From: Bacillus sp. AFS055030
GTDB taxonomy: Bacteria; Bacillota; Bacilli; Bacillales; Bacillaceae_G
DNA: 64,000 nucleotides
Reading direction: 5' to 3'
Assembly (NCBI RefSeq): GCF_002574545.1
Contig: NZ_NUGT01000018.1
Span: 1-64,000, forward strand
Of the stretch, positions 24,493 through 32,508 are shown piece by piece. The position numbers and the translations under genes were made by a program. How positions within the stretch are numbered: the stretch's first letter is position 1; each line of letters begins with the position of its first letter. Below the pieces are notes generated by a model, which saw nothing but the letters and a program-made list of their open reading frames with translations, was not told the origin of the DNA and made no database searches.

Positions 24493-25438
24493 TACTTTGC
24501 AAATTTTGGTGGTTTATTTTTACAATTACACTTTGTATTCTTCTATTTTGAACTTCTTTAACGATGAAGGTTAAATTTTTATATTGAAGTAATTCTCCAT
24601 TTTTCGGTATATGTTTAAAACTTTCAAATAACCATCCGCCTAATGTTAAATATCTACTATTCGGTTTTTTTATGTTAAACCGATTAAAAAAACTAGATAA
24701 GTCAATTGAGGCTTGGAATTGGTATTCATTTTCATTTATTTGGAAAAAATCATCCTCTAACTCGTCAAATTCATCTCTAATTTCTCCAACGAGTTCTTCT
24801 ATTATGTCTTCAAGTGTAACAATACCGGATGTTCCTCCAAATTCATCCATTACAATAGCTAAATGTGCATTTTGTTTTTGAAGAATTTTTAGCACGGTAG
24901 AAATCTTCATTGTTTCAATCACAAAAATCGGCTCTCTAATCAGTTCATGAATATTAACAGATTGTTTTTGTATTAATTGCGTTAAAAATTCCCTTTCAGA
25001 AATTACACCTATTATATGATCTATATCCTGCTCATAAACTGGAATTCTAGAATAGCGTTCTTGTAAAAATAAATTACAAATAAAATCAGTGGATTCATTT
25101 ATATCAACTGCTACAACATTTGTTCGTGGTGTCAAAATGTCATTTACCTTTTTTTCTTTAAAAGTGATCGTTCTTAAAAATAATTCATCTTCGTACAATT
25201 TAAATTCTTCTTCAACATCAAATAGATCATTATGAGTTAATAAATGTTTTTCTTTAAAATGAACATTTGTTAATTCCACCTTTGATTTCCTAAAAAAAAG
25301 TCGGTTAATATAGTTTAAAAAATTTTTTATACCATTTCCCGAGGGAGCATCTGACAAGCACTTCACACCCTTATAACAAATTTTTAAAATATTAACTATC
25401 GACAATCCTTTACAAATATTTAATCTATATGTATTCAT
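24479..25438 (-). CDS. CorC/HlyC-type CBS protein lacking the DUF21 membrane domain
   Basis: Up to 319 aa. From about residue 75 it aligns in pattern with the cytosolic part of HlyC/CorC proteins: ILTPRTNVVAVDINES, a CBS pair with RYSRIPVYEQDIDHIIGVIS and MDEFGGTSGIVTLEDIIEEL, then a C-terminal transporter-associated domain (TLGGWLFESF). The membrane DUF21 domain found in the neighbour at 25744-27060 is absent, and the first 60 residues look unlike any domain. No SD precedes the ATG at 25438, and an intrinsic terminator lies just upstream, so the true start may be internal. It may be a soluble regulator of ion transport or a degraded duplicate. Confidence 0.7.
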   Translation of the reverse strand: MNTYRLNICKGLSIVNILKICYKGVKCLSDAPSGNGIKNFLNYINRLFFRKSKVELTNVHFKEKHLLTHNDLFDVEEEFKLYEDELFLRTITFKEKKVNDILTPRTNVVAVDINESTDFICNLFLQERYSRIPVYEQDIDHIIGVISEREFLTQLIQKQSVNIHELIREPIFVIETMKISTVLKILQKQNAHLAIVMDEFGGTSGIVTLEDIIEELVGEIRDEFDELEDDFFQINENEYQFQASIDLSSFFNRFNIKKPNSRYLTLGGWLFESFKHIPKNGELLQYKNLTFIVKEVQNRRIQSVIVKINHQNLQSKLGS

Positions 25439-25455
25439 TACAGGTAAAATTATGC

Positions 25456-25490
25456 AAAAAAAAAGCCTCCAACTTTAGAAAGTAGAGGGG
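25456..25490 (-). terminator. Intrinsic terminator immediately upstream of the CBS gene
   Basis: Minus-strand hairpin (stem from CCTCCAACTTT at 25466-25476 and AAAGTAGAGG at 25479-25488) followed by nine T residues. It ends only 18 nt before the ATG at 25438, so it either ends an upstream transcript or attenuates the gene. The remaining interval up to 25700 shows no gene. Confidence 0.75.
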
Positions 25491-25705
25491 GGAAAAATGA
25501 GGTATTGTACGAAACGATTAAAAAATAAGCTGATTTAAATAGTTATTCATACAACTAATAGAAGATATGGAACCTCTGCTCAAATCAACCTTACAACCTT
25601 ATTTTATAATAAAAGAAATTCAAATGGCGATGGAAGTTGTTAACTTTTTGTGAATTATTGTACAAAGTTTAACATGGTGGTGTAAAAGCGTTAAGTAACC
25701 AAAAA

Positions 25706-25729
25706 AGAAGGTATAATATTATACCTTCT
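25706..25729 (-). terminator. Terminator of the YhdP-like gene
   Basis: Perfect 24-bp palindrome AGAAGGTATAAT and its complement, followed on the minus strand by TTTTTTGG; 14 nt past the stop codon. Confidence 0.88.
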
Positions 25730-25743
25730 CTTTGATCTTATCT

Positions 25744-27060
25744 TTATGATTGAACTGCCTGAATAAACTCATTTTTTTTTATTTCAACTAATTTAACTTG
25801 ATGTGAATCTAATTCAACAACTTTGAATTCAAAGTCCTCAAATACGACAGATTCACCTTGTTGGATGTCGTGATTTTGGGTTAAAATCCACCCACCAATT
25901 GTATCAACATCGTCTTCCTCAACATATAGACCGAATAAATCATTAATTTCAGTAATTAATACTTTACCATCTACAATTTTATGCGATTCTGAAATATGTT
26001 GAACGGCTGGTTTTTCATCATCATCATATTCGTCACGTATTTCCCCAACAATCTCCTCAAGAATATCTTCCATTGTTAATAAACCCGCTGTTCCACCATA
26101 TTCATCATACAGTATTGCAAGTGGAATACGTTTTTTTTGCATTAACAATAATAAATCATGGATTGCGATTGTTTCAATTACTTGGATAACTGGGCGAGTA
26201 TAATTTGCGAAATCGTATGTTTTTTCAACTTTTCCATCAAGATAGCGAATAAAAAAGTCTTTTACATTTACCATACCTAAAATATCATCTTTATCTTCGC
26301 CAAAAACTGGGTAACGTGTATATTTTTCATTTTTAATGATTTCGATTTGTTCTTCGATTGGGTCTTCTGCATATAAACCGATAATTTCAGTACGAGGGAC
26401 CATAATTTCTTTTGCAAGTCGGTTATCGAATTCAAAAATATTATTTAAATATTTATACTCTGCCTGATTAATCTCTCCACTTTCAAAGCTTTCAGATAAA
26501 ATAATTCTCAATTCTTCCTCAGTATGAACCTCTTCTGATTCTGATGCTGGCTTAACTCCAAATAATCCTGTAAAAAATCTTGCAGAACTATTTAATGCCC
26601 AAATAAATGGGTAAGCTATTTTATAAAAGACAATAAGTGGCGTAGAAAGTATTAGTGTGATCGATTCAGCTTTTTGGATAGCAACCGTTTTAGGTGCTAG
26701 CTCACCAATTACAACGTGAATAAATGTCATAAATGAGAAAGCTAAAATAAACGAAATAGTTGTAGCGATTGTTCCGTTTAATCCAAGAAATTCTACGACT
26801 GGGTGTATAAGATGCTCAAATGTTGGTTCACCTAAATAACCTAATCCTAAAGCTGTAACCGTAATACCTAATTGACAAGCTGATAAATATTCATCTAAAC
26901 TCGTCGTAACCTTTTTAGCAGCTACTGCACCTCGCTTTTTTTCGGCTACTAGTTGATCAATTCTACTTGATCTAACTTTCACTATCGCAAATTCTGCTGC
27001 TACGAAAAAGCCTGTAAGTGCGATTAAAACTGCAATCATAAACAAGTTAACTATGTCCAA
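25744..27060 (-). CDS. yhdP: HlyC/CorC family transporter (DUF21 + CBS pair), YhdP-like
   Basis: 438 aa: N-terminal DUF21 membrane domain (FMIAVLIALTGFFVAAEFAI, then ACQLGITVTALGLGYLGEPT) to about residue 190, two CBS motifs (TRYPVFGEDKDDILGMVNVK; YDEYGGTAGLLTMEDILEEI) and a C-terminal CorC/HlyC domain. Relatives are implicated in Mg2+ export or homeostasis. The frame is open to a GTG at 27093, but that lies within the SD; comparison with B. subtilis YhdP (which begins MDIVNL) indicates the TTG at 27060 (LDIVNL). The SD AGGAGGTG is 30 nt upstream with a perfect 9-bp hairpin between; see the separate entry. Confidence 0.88.
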   Translation of the reverse strand: MDIVNLFMIAVLIALTGFFVAAEFAIVKVRSSRIDQLVAEKKRGAVAAKKVTTSLDEYLSACQLGITVTALGLGYLGEPTFEHLIHPVVEFLGLNGTIATTISFILAFSFMTFIHVVIGELAPKTVAIQKAESITLILSTPLIVFYKIAYPFIWALNSSARFFTGLFGVKPASESEEVHTEEELRIILSESFESGEINQAEYKYLNNIFEFDNRLAKEIMVPRTEIIGLYAEDPIEEQIEIIKNEKYTRYPVFGEDKDDILGMVNVKDFFIRYLDGKVEKTYDFANYTRPVIQVIETIAIHDLLLLMQKKRIPLAILYDEYGGTAGLLTMEDILEEIVGEIRDEYDDDEKPAVQHISESHKIVDGKVLITEINDLFGLYVEEDDVDTIGGWILTQNHDIQQGESVVFEDFEFKVVELDSHQVKLVEIKKNEFIQAVQS

Positions 27061-27066
27061 TGACGA

Positions 27067-27098
27067 ACTCGAGTATATTACTCGAGTATTCACCTCCT
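27067..27098 (-). promoter_or_regulatory. SD separated from the start codon by a perfect hairpin
   Basis: Minus strand order: AGGAGGTG (27098-27091), 3 nt, ACTCGAGTA / loop of 3 / TACTCGAGT (27087-27067), 6 nt, TTG start (27060). Folding of the 21-nt hairpin would reduce the SD-to-start distance from 30 to 9 nt. Confidence 0.6.
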
Positions 27099-27209
27099 GA
27101 GAATTTCAATCTACAAAAATATAAAATTATTATTTTACTTACTTAATAGATTACCATAATTTAGTAAAACACACATATTTTATAGCTTTAATAAATTGTT
27201 AAGTTTTCA

Positions 27210-27626
27210 TTATTTTATAAAATGTTTCAATGTTTCAAATAACGGAAATGTATGATGTGACAATGAATCTACTAAAGCATTTTTTTCACAATCATTCATA
27301 CCCGAAATAACTGGTACTAATTGAGCTAATTTAGCTTCAAGCTCAATAATTTGATTTGATATTTGTTGAATTTGCTCAAAAACAGAATTTTTTTGATTAT
27401 AATTAGCATGCAATAAATCTTTTATCTCTTCTAAGGATATTCTCATTTTTTTACAATGTTCAATAAATCTAAGGTTCTCAATTGCCTCTTTGGAATAATA
27501 TCGATAGTTTGATTCAGATCGTTTTGCTTCTAGTAACCCTAATTTTGTATAATAATCAATTGTTCTTTTTGAAACTTGAGCTATTTCAGCTAACTCACCA
27601 ATGCGATACTCGATCCCAAGTGACAA
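27210..27626 (-). CDS. MerR family transcriptional regulator
   Basis: 138 aa with a typical MerR N-terminal HTH and wings (YRIGELAEIAQVSKRTIDYY, TKLGLLEAKRSESNYRYYS) and a coiled-coil dimerisation helix (about 80-115). It occupies the place of B. subtilis yhdQ/cueR next to yhdP, but the C-terminus (GMNDCEKNALVDSL) has a single Cys and lacks the paired cysteines of copper sensors, so it is probably not CueR; a drug- or stress-sensing MerR of the YfmP type is an alternative. The start is probably TTG at 27626, very close to GGGGAGG. Confidence 0.8.
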   Translation of the reverse strand: MSLGIEYRIGELAEIAQVSKRTIDYYTKLGLLEAKRSESNYRYYSKEAIENLRFIEHCKKMRISLEEIKDLLHANYNQKNSVFEQIQQISNQIIELEAKLAQLVPVISGMNDCEKNALVDSLSHHTFPLFETLKHFIK

Positions 27627-27762
27627 CCCTCCCCATTTTAAGTAATATTACTATTATATAATTTAGAAACTATACAGTCAAACGTTACAGTTCTACATAA
27701 TTCTCATTTTAGGTATGTTCGTTTATAAACCACTTAAGTCCCCTAGTTTTTCAAATACAAAA

Positions 27763-27802
27763 AGAGGATCCCGATTAATGGTACACTCATGGGACATCCT
27801 CT
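27763..27802 (-). terminator. Terminator of the HD-GYP gene
   Basis: AGAGGATCCC (27763-27772) pairs with GGGACATCCTCT (27791-27802, 2-nt bulge); on the minus strand it is followed by TTTTTGT. Confidence 0.75.
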
Positions 27803-27817
27803 ATTTATTTTATTCAT

Positions 27818-28696
27818 TCAATCTTCAAATAAGCTAAGGAAAACATCGGTAATTTCAGGATCAAATTGGATTCCTTTGTTATTTTCAATTTCCTTTAAGC
27901 AGTCTTCTAAAGACATCCCCTTACGATATAATCGATTTGAGATCATTGCATCATAGCTATCAGCAATTGCAACGATTCTAGCAGTTAAAGGTATTTGATT
28001 ACCCTTTAGTCCTTCTGGATATCCTTTTCCATCGTATCGTTCATGATGGTATAAAACGATATCAAGGATCCCATTTTCATTAAAAATATCAATATGTTTA
28101 ATGATGTCATATCCAATCACAGGATGTTTTTTTATTGTATTATATTCATCCTCTGTCAATTTATCATCCTTCAGTAAAATATGCTCTGGAATGCCAATTT
28201 TACCAATATCATGTAGTAGCCCTCCCTGATGGATTACTCCACATAAACTATTCGATAATTTCATTTTTTTTGCAATTTTATAAGCCATATTAGCAACACA
28301 CTCTGAGTGATGTGCAGTGTAATTGTCTCTGGAATCCAACGCGTTTGAAAGAGCTAATATTAACTCGATTGAGCCAGTTTTAACTCTTTGGTAGTGTTTC
28401 ATTAAGCCGACTGATATGTACGTGATTAAGTAATATGTAATTAAGTAACTTATAATATACCCTGATTGAGGAACTAAATAATATCTAGAAAGCATTATTA
28501 TTGTAGAAACTAAAATGATAAAACAAATAGGGTAGTTGTAGAAACCTAGACCAAATATGACTGTATCCAACATGTACAAAAAATAAAAACTATCACTTTT
28601 TTCAGAACAAATTAGATTTAATACTATACTAAGTACAAAAGTAATGTAAAAAACATAACGAAAGTAAGCTGGATTGTTAAACCATTTATAAAACAT
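27818..28696 (-). CDS. Membrane HD-GYP domain protein
   Basis: 292 aa: N-terminal membrane region of about four segments (residues 10-115), then an HD-GYP phosphohydrolase domain with HDIGKIGIPEHIL, the signature HHERYDGKGYP and AIADSYDAMISNRLYR. HD-GYP proteins commonly hydrolyse cyclic dinucleotides such as cyclic di-GMP. The membrane part is a potential sensor; the ligand is unknown. It is monocistronic with a terminator at 27763-27802, divergent from serC. Confidence 0.88.
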   Translation of the reverse strand: MFYKWFNNPAYFRYVFYITFVLSIVLNLICSEKSDSFYFLYMLDTVIFGLGFYNYPICFIILVSTIIMLSRYYLVPQSGYIISYLITYYLITYISVGLMKHYQRVKTGSIELILALSNALDSRDNYTAHHSECVANMAYKIAKKMKLSNSLCGVIHQGGLLHDIGKIGIPEHILLKDDKLTEDEYNTIKKHPVIGYDIIKHIDIFNENGILDIVLYHHERYDGKGYPEGLKGNQIPLTARIVAIADSYDAMISNRLYRKGMSLEDCLKEIENNKGIQFDPEITDVFLSLFED

Positions 28697-28787
28697 TTAA
28701 ACTCCCTTAAATACAATATATCCATTAAATTTTCCATTATCTTCTATAACTATGCAAATTATTTGTCAACCGAATAATTAAGCGTTT

Positions 28788-28802
28788 TATTTTTTGAAAA
28801 TT
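28788..28802. promoter_or_regulatory. Candidate CodY box between the HD-GYP gene and serC
   Basis: TATTTTTTGAAAATT matches the CodY consensus AATTTTCWGAAAATT at 13 of 15 positions. It lies about 95 bp upstream of the predicted serC -35 and 92 bp upstream of the HD-GYP start. In an AT-rich genome such matches also arise by chance. Confidence 0.3.
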
Positions 28803-28897
28803 CACTCAACCTAGATACTGCATCTATAACATTCCATGCCATTAGTCCGAAAATAAAAATTTTTTGTGAAATTTTTATTATTTTATTTCATCTTTTA

Positions 28898-28926
28898 TTG
28901 ACCAACGTATATCGGTGGTTTAAAGT
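28898..28926 (+). promoter_or_regulatory. Candidate sigma-A promoter of serC-serA
   Basis: TTGACC (28898-28903), 17-bp spacer, TAAAGT (28921-28926); about 38 bp before the serC start. Confidence 0.5.
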
Positions 28927-28963
28927 TAGAATATTAAAAAAATAACTAGTGAGGATGATTATT

Positions 28964-30058
28964 ATGGAACGCGTCTTTAATTTTTCCGCTGGCCCATCTG
29001 TCTTACCTGTTCCTGTATTGGAAAAAGTACAAAAGGAGCTTGTTTCTTACGGTACTTCTGGTATGTCAGTTATGGAAATGAGTCATCGTTCGGCTGAATT
29101 TGAAGGAATAATTAAGAAATGTGAAAGCTTATTACGTGAACTTTTAGAAATCCCATCAAACTATAAAGTGTTATTTTTACAAGGTGGAGCATCAACTCAA
29201 TTTTCCATGATTCCACTAAATTTATTAAGTAAGTATAAAAAAGCTGCTTATATTAATACAGGAACTTGGTCAAAAAAAGCAATCTCTGAAGCGAAAAAAT
29301 ATGGAGATGTTGATGTTATTGCTTCGTCTGAGGATGAAAATTTTTCCTATATTCCTAATTTAGAAGATTTATCCCTTTTTGATCCTTATGATTATTTACA
29401 TATTACAACGAATAACACAATTGAAGGGACAAAATACTCTGCTTACCCTAAAACAAATTCTCCATTAGTTGCAGACTTTTCTTCAAATATTCTTTCTGAA
29501 CCGATTGATGTTTCACAATTCGGTTTAATTTATGCTGGAGCACAAAAAAACATCGGTCCAGCAGGTTTAACAATTGTCATCGTTAGAGACGATTTGATTG
29601 GAAGTGCTAGTAAAAATTGCCCAACAATGCTCGACTATAAAACACATGTAGAAGCCTCTTCACTTTATAATACACCTCCTACATTTAGCATTTATGTAGC
29701 GATGCTAGTTTTAGAATGGATTAAAGAATCAGGTGGTTTAAATAGTATTTATCAAAAAAATCTTTTAAAAGCTCGATTATTATATGATTTTATCGATCAA
29801 TCTGACTTGTTCTCTTCACCAGTTAGAAAAGAGAACAGATCACTAATGAATATTCCATTTACATCAACTTCTGATGAATTAAATAAACAATTTCTTGCTC
29901 AGGCAAATTCAGCTGGCTTAGTGAATCTTGAGGGTCATCGATCAGTTGGGGGAATGAGAGCTAGTATTTATAATGCGATGCCATTAGAAGGCGTTGAAAA
30001 ATTAGTTGATTTTATGAGTAATTTTGAAAAGAAAATATTAGAGGAGATTGTAAGATGA
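28964..30058 (+). CDS. serC: Phosphoserine aminotransferase
   Basis: 364-aa class V aminotransferase that converts 3-phosphohydroxypyruvate and glutamate to phosphoserine, the second step of serine synthesis (and a step of pyridoxal phosphate synthesis in some bacteria). The N-terminus MERVFNFSAGPSVLPVPVLE and the PLP-lysine region YAGAQKNIGPAGLTIVIVRD are diagnostic. The open frame extends to 28949, but GAGG (28951-28954) serves the ATG at 28964. Its stop overlaps the serA start (ATGA). Confidence 0.95.
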   Translation: MERVFNFSAGPSVLPVPVLEKVQKELVSYGTSGMSVMEMSHRSAEFEGIIKKCESLLRELLEIPSNYKVLFLQGGASTQFSMIPLNLLSKYKKAAYINTGTWSKKAISEAKKYGDVDVIASSEDENFSYIPNLEDLSLFDPYDYLHITTNNTIEGTKYSAYPKTNSPLVADFSSNILSEPIDVSQFGLIYAGAQKNIGPAGLTIVIVRDDLIGSASKNCPTMLDYKTHVEASSLYNTPPTFSIYVAMLVLEWIKESGGLNSIYQKNLLKARLLYDFIDQSDLFSSPVRKENRSLMNIPFTSTSDELNKQFLAQANSAGLVNLEGHRSVGGMRASIYNAMPLEGVEKLVDFMSNFEKKILEEIVR

Positions 30059-31215
30059 TAAAAATTCAAACATTAAATAATATTTCTGAGCATGGAATCA
30101 AAGAATTTTCTTTGGAAAACTATTACGTTAACAATCAATTAAATGAACCAGATGGAATTCTTTTAAGAAGCCATAGCATGCATGAAATGAGCATACCAAG
30201 CAGTGTCAAAGCAATCGCAAGGGCTGGCGCTGGTGTGAATAATATTCCAATTGATGAATGTACTTCAAGAGGAATTGTTGTATTTAATACGCCTGGTGCA
30301 AATGCAAATGCAGTTAAAGAACTAGTTCTCACAAGTTTATTCCTTTCTTCAAGACGAATTATTGAAGGAATTGAGTGGACTCGTTCTTTATTTGGTGAAG
30401 AAAATGTTTCAAAAATTGTAGAAGCTGGTAAAAAAGAGTTTGCAGGAACAGAGATTGCAGGAAAAAAATTAGGTATTATTGGTTTAGGTGCAATTGGTGC
30501 ACTTGTAGCAAATGACGCGCTTGCGTTAGATATGGAAGTATATGGTTATGATCCTTATATTTCAGTTGAAACTGCATGGCGATTATCTAGGAATGTGCAA
30601 AGAATTGATAATTTAGAGCAGATTTTTTCAATATGCGATTATATTACAATCCATGTGCCTTTAACTCCTGAAACAAAAGCATTTGTGAATGAAAAGCTTT
30701 TATCAGTAATGAAAAAAGGTTCAAAATTACTTAATTTTTCACGCTCTGAATTAGTAGATGATACTGCGCTAGAATATGCGCTCAATAACGGAACTGTAGG
30801 AGCTTATGTGACTGATTTTCCAAATGAAAAAGTGATTGGAATGAAGAATGTCATACCAATTCCTCATTTAGGAGCATCAACAACTGAATCAGAGGAAAAC
30901 TGTGCCCGTATGGCTGCAAAACAATTAAAAAACTATTTGGAAACAGGTAATATAAAGAACTCTGTTAATTTTCCAAATGTAGAATTACCATACACAGGGA
31001 AAAAACGAATTACAATTGCACATAAAAACATTCCAAATATGGTCGGTCAAATAACAGGATTACTAGCAAACTATCAAGTAAATATTGCAGATATGCTTAA
31101 CCGAAGTAAAGGTGCTTTTGCTTATACAATGATTGATCTGGATGAAACGATTAACGGACCAGTCGAACAGATGTTAAAAGAAATTGAAGGTGTTATTTCA
31201 GTAAGAATTATTTAA
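30055..31215 (+). CDS. serA: D-3-phosphoglycerate dehydrogenase (short, ACT-containing type)
   Basis: 386 aa; a D-2-hydroxyacid dehydrogenase with NAD-binding GIIGLGAIGALVAND, catalytic Arg in ARAGAGVNNIPID, and the His in HLGASTTESEENCARMA. A C-terminal ACT domain (ITIAHKNIPNMVGQITGLLA) could mediate serine feedback. It lacks the intervening domain of the 525-aa B. subtilis enzyme. It is translationally coupled to serC, giving a two-gene serine pathway operon. Confidence 0.93.
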   Translation: MIKIQTLNNISEHGIKEFSLENYYVNNQLNEPDGILLRSHSMHEMSIPSSVKAIARAGAGVNNIPIDECTSRGIVVFNTPGANANAVKELVLTSLFLSSRRIIEGIEWTRSLFGEENVSKIVEAGKKEFAGTEIAGKKLGIIGLGAIGALVANDALALDMEVYGYDPYISVETAWRLSRNVQRIDNLEQIFSICDYITIHVPLTPETKAFVNEKLLSVMKKGSKLLNFSRSELVDDTALEYALNNGTVGAYVTDFPNEKVIGMKNVIPIPHLGASTTESEENCARMAAKQLKNYLETGNIKNSVNFPNVELPYTGKKRITIAHKNIPNMVGQITGLLANYQVNIADMLNRSKGAFAYTMIDLDETINGPVEQMLKEIEGVISVRII

Positions 31216-31224
31216 TCAAATGAA

Positions 31225-31257
31225 AGCGGTAGGTCTCATTGTAGGAGTCCTACCGCT
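31225..31257 (+). terminator. Terminator of serC-serA
   Basis: AGCGGTAGG (31225-31233) / CCTACCGCT (31249-31257), followed by a T-rich but not continuous tail; it lies between the convergent serA and thiolase genes. Confidence 0.75.
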
Positions 31258-31266
31258 ATTACTTAT

Positions 31267-32457
31267 TTATTCAAAACAATTTTCAATAATTGTTGCAACG
31301 CCTTCTCCTCCGCCAATACATAGTGTTGCAAGACCGTACTGTGTCTCTCTTCTCTTCATTTCATGAATCAATGTAACTAGTATTCTAGTTCCACTCGCAC
31401 CAATTGGATGTCCAATTGCAATCGATCCTCCATTTACATTGACAATATTTTCGTCAAAACCACATTCCTTCATAACAGAAAGCGATTGCACAGCAAATGC
31501 TTCGTTAGCTTCTATTAATCCTATTTCATTTAATTCAATTGATGATTTTTCCAGTGCTTTTTTAGCTGCAAATGCCGCTCCAATTCCCATTATGCTTGGA
31601 TCAACGCCTGCACTACTATTTGCAGTAATTTTAACTAATGGTTTGATCCCCAGTTCTCTTGCTTTACTTTCACTCATTAATACAACTGCTGCTGCACCAT
31701 CATTTATACCCGAGGCATTTGCTGCTGTAACTGTTCCATTTTTTTCGAAGGCAGGTCTTAGTTTGGAAATCTTCTCTACTGTAGCACCGAATTTCGGATA
31801 CTCATCCTCTTTAAAAATGACTGGCTCCTTCTTTCGTTGCGGAATTTCAATCGCAACAATTTCATCTTCAAATTTACCAGCCTTAATTGCACTTTCAGCT
31901 TTTTGTTGGCTATTTACCGCAAACTCATCTTGTTTTTCTCTAGAAACTTCATAACGAACTGCTAAGTTTTCAGCTGTGTTTCCCATATGATAATCATTAA
32001 ACGCACACCATAGTCCGTCTGCAATCATACTATCAACAATCTTTTGATCGCCCATTCTATACCCATCTCTTGCACCTTTAAGTAAATAAGGAGCTTGACT
32101 CATATTTTCCATACCGCCAGCAACGATTATATCTGCATCTCCTGTTAATATTGCTTGAGTGGCCAAATGGATTGATTTTAATCCAGAGCCACAAACTTTA
32201 TTTATTGTCATTGCAGAGATCGTATTTGGAAGGCCTGCCTTTAATGCTGATTGTCTAGCTGGATTTTGACCTAAACCTGCTTGAAGTACATTCCCCATTA
32301 TGACTTCATCAACCTGGCTTTCTTGAATACCGGCTCTATTAATCGCTTCTTTAATAACTTTAGCACCTAATTCAACTGCACTTACATCTTTCAAAGTACC
32401 ACTGAAACTTCCGATCGCAGTTCTAACGGCACTAACAATGACAACGTTCTCACTCAT
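31267..32457 (-). CDS. Acetyl-CoA C-acetyltransferase (thiolase)
   Basis: 396-aa thiolase. The acyl-accepting Cys is in [15 protein letters not shown], the C-terminal catalytic His and Cys are in [15 protein letters not shown] and [12 protein letters not shown]. It would cleave acetoacetyl-CoA to two acetyl-CoA, the final step after the CoA-transferase encoded upstream. SD AGGAGGAAATTAA precedes the ATG. It is 51 nt downstream of the activator gene in the same direction and therefore probably part of the hydroxybutyrate operon. Confidence 0.94.
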   Translation of the reverse strand: MSENVVIVSAVRTAIGSFSGTLKDVSAVELGAKVIKEAINRAGIQESQVDEVIMGNVLQAGLGQNPARQSALKAGLPNTISAMTINKVCGSGLKSIHLATQAILTGDADIIVAGGMENMSQAPYLLKGARDGYRMGDQKIVDSMIADGLWCAFNDYHMGNTAENLAVRYEVSREKQDEFAVNSQQKAESAIKAGKFEDEIVAIEIPQRKKEPVIFKEDEYPKFGATVEKISKLRPAFEKNGTVTAANASGINDGAAAVVLMSESKARELGIKPLVKITANSSAGVDPSIMGIGAAFAAKKALEKSSIELNEIGLIEANEAFAVQSLSVMKECGFDENIVNVNGGSIAIGHPIGASGTRILVTLIHEMKRRETQYGLATLCIGGGEGVATIIENCFE

Positions 32458-32508
32458 TTAATTTCCTCCTTTTTTTTCATCCGTATTAACCAAACAACAT
32501 GCAATCTT

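Noticed and set aside
27210-27626. Copper sensor CueR (position of B. subtilis yhdQ)
   Set aside because: The C-terminal paired cysteines required for Cu(I) sensing are absent, so only a general MerR assignment is made.
28700-28963. T-box or riboswitch ahead of serC
   Set aside because: No T-box core sequence, no terminator/antiterminator pair and a short leader from the predicted promoter.
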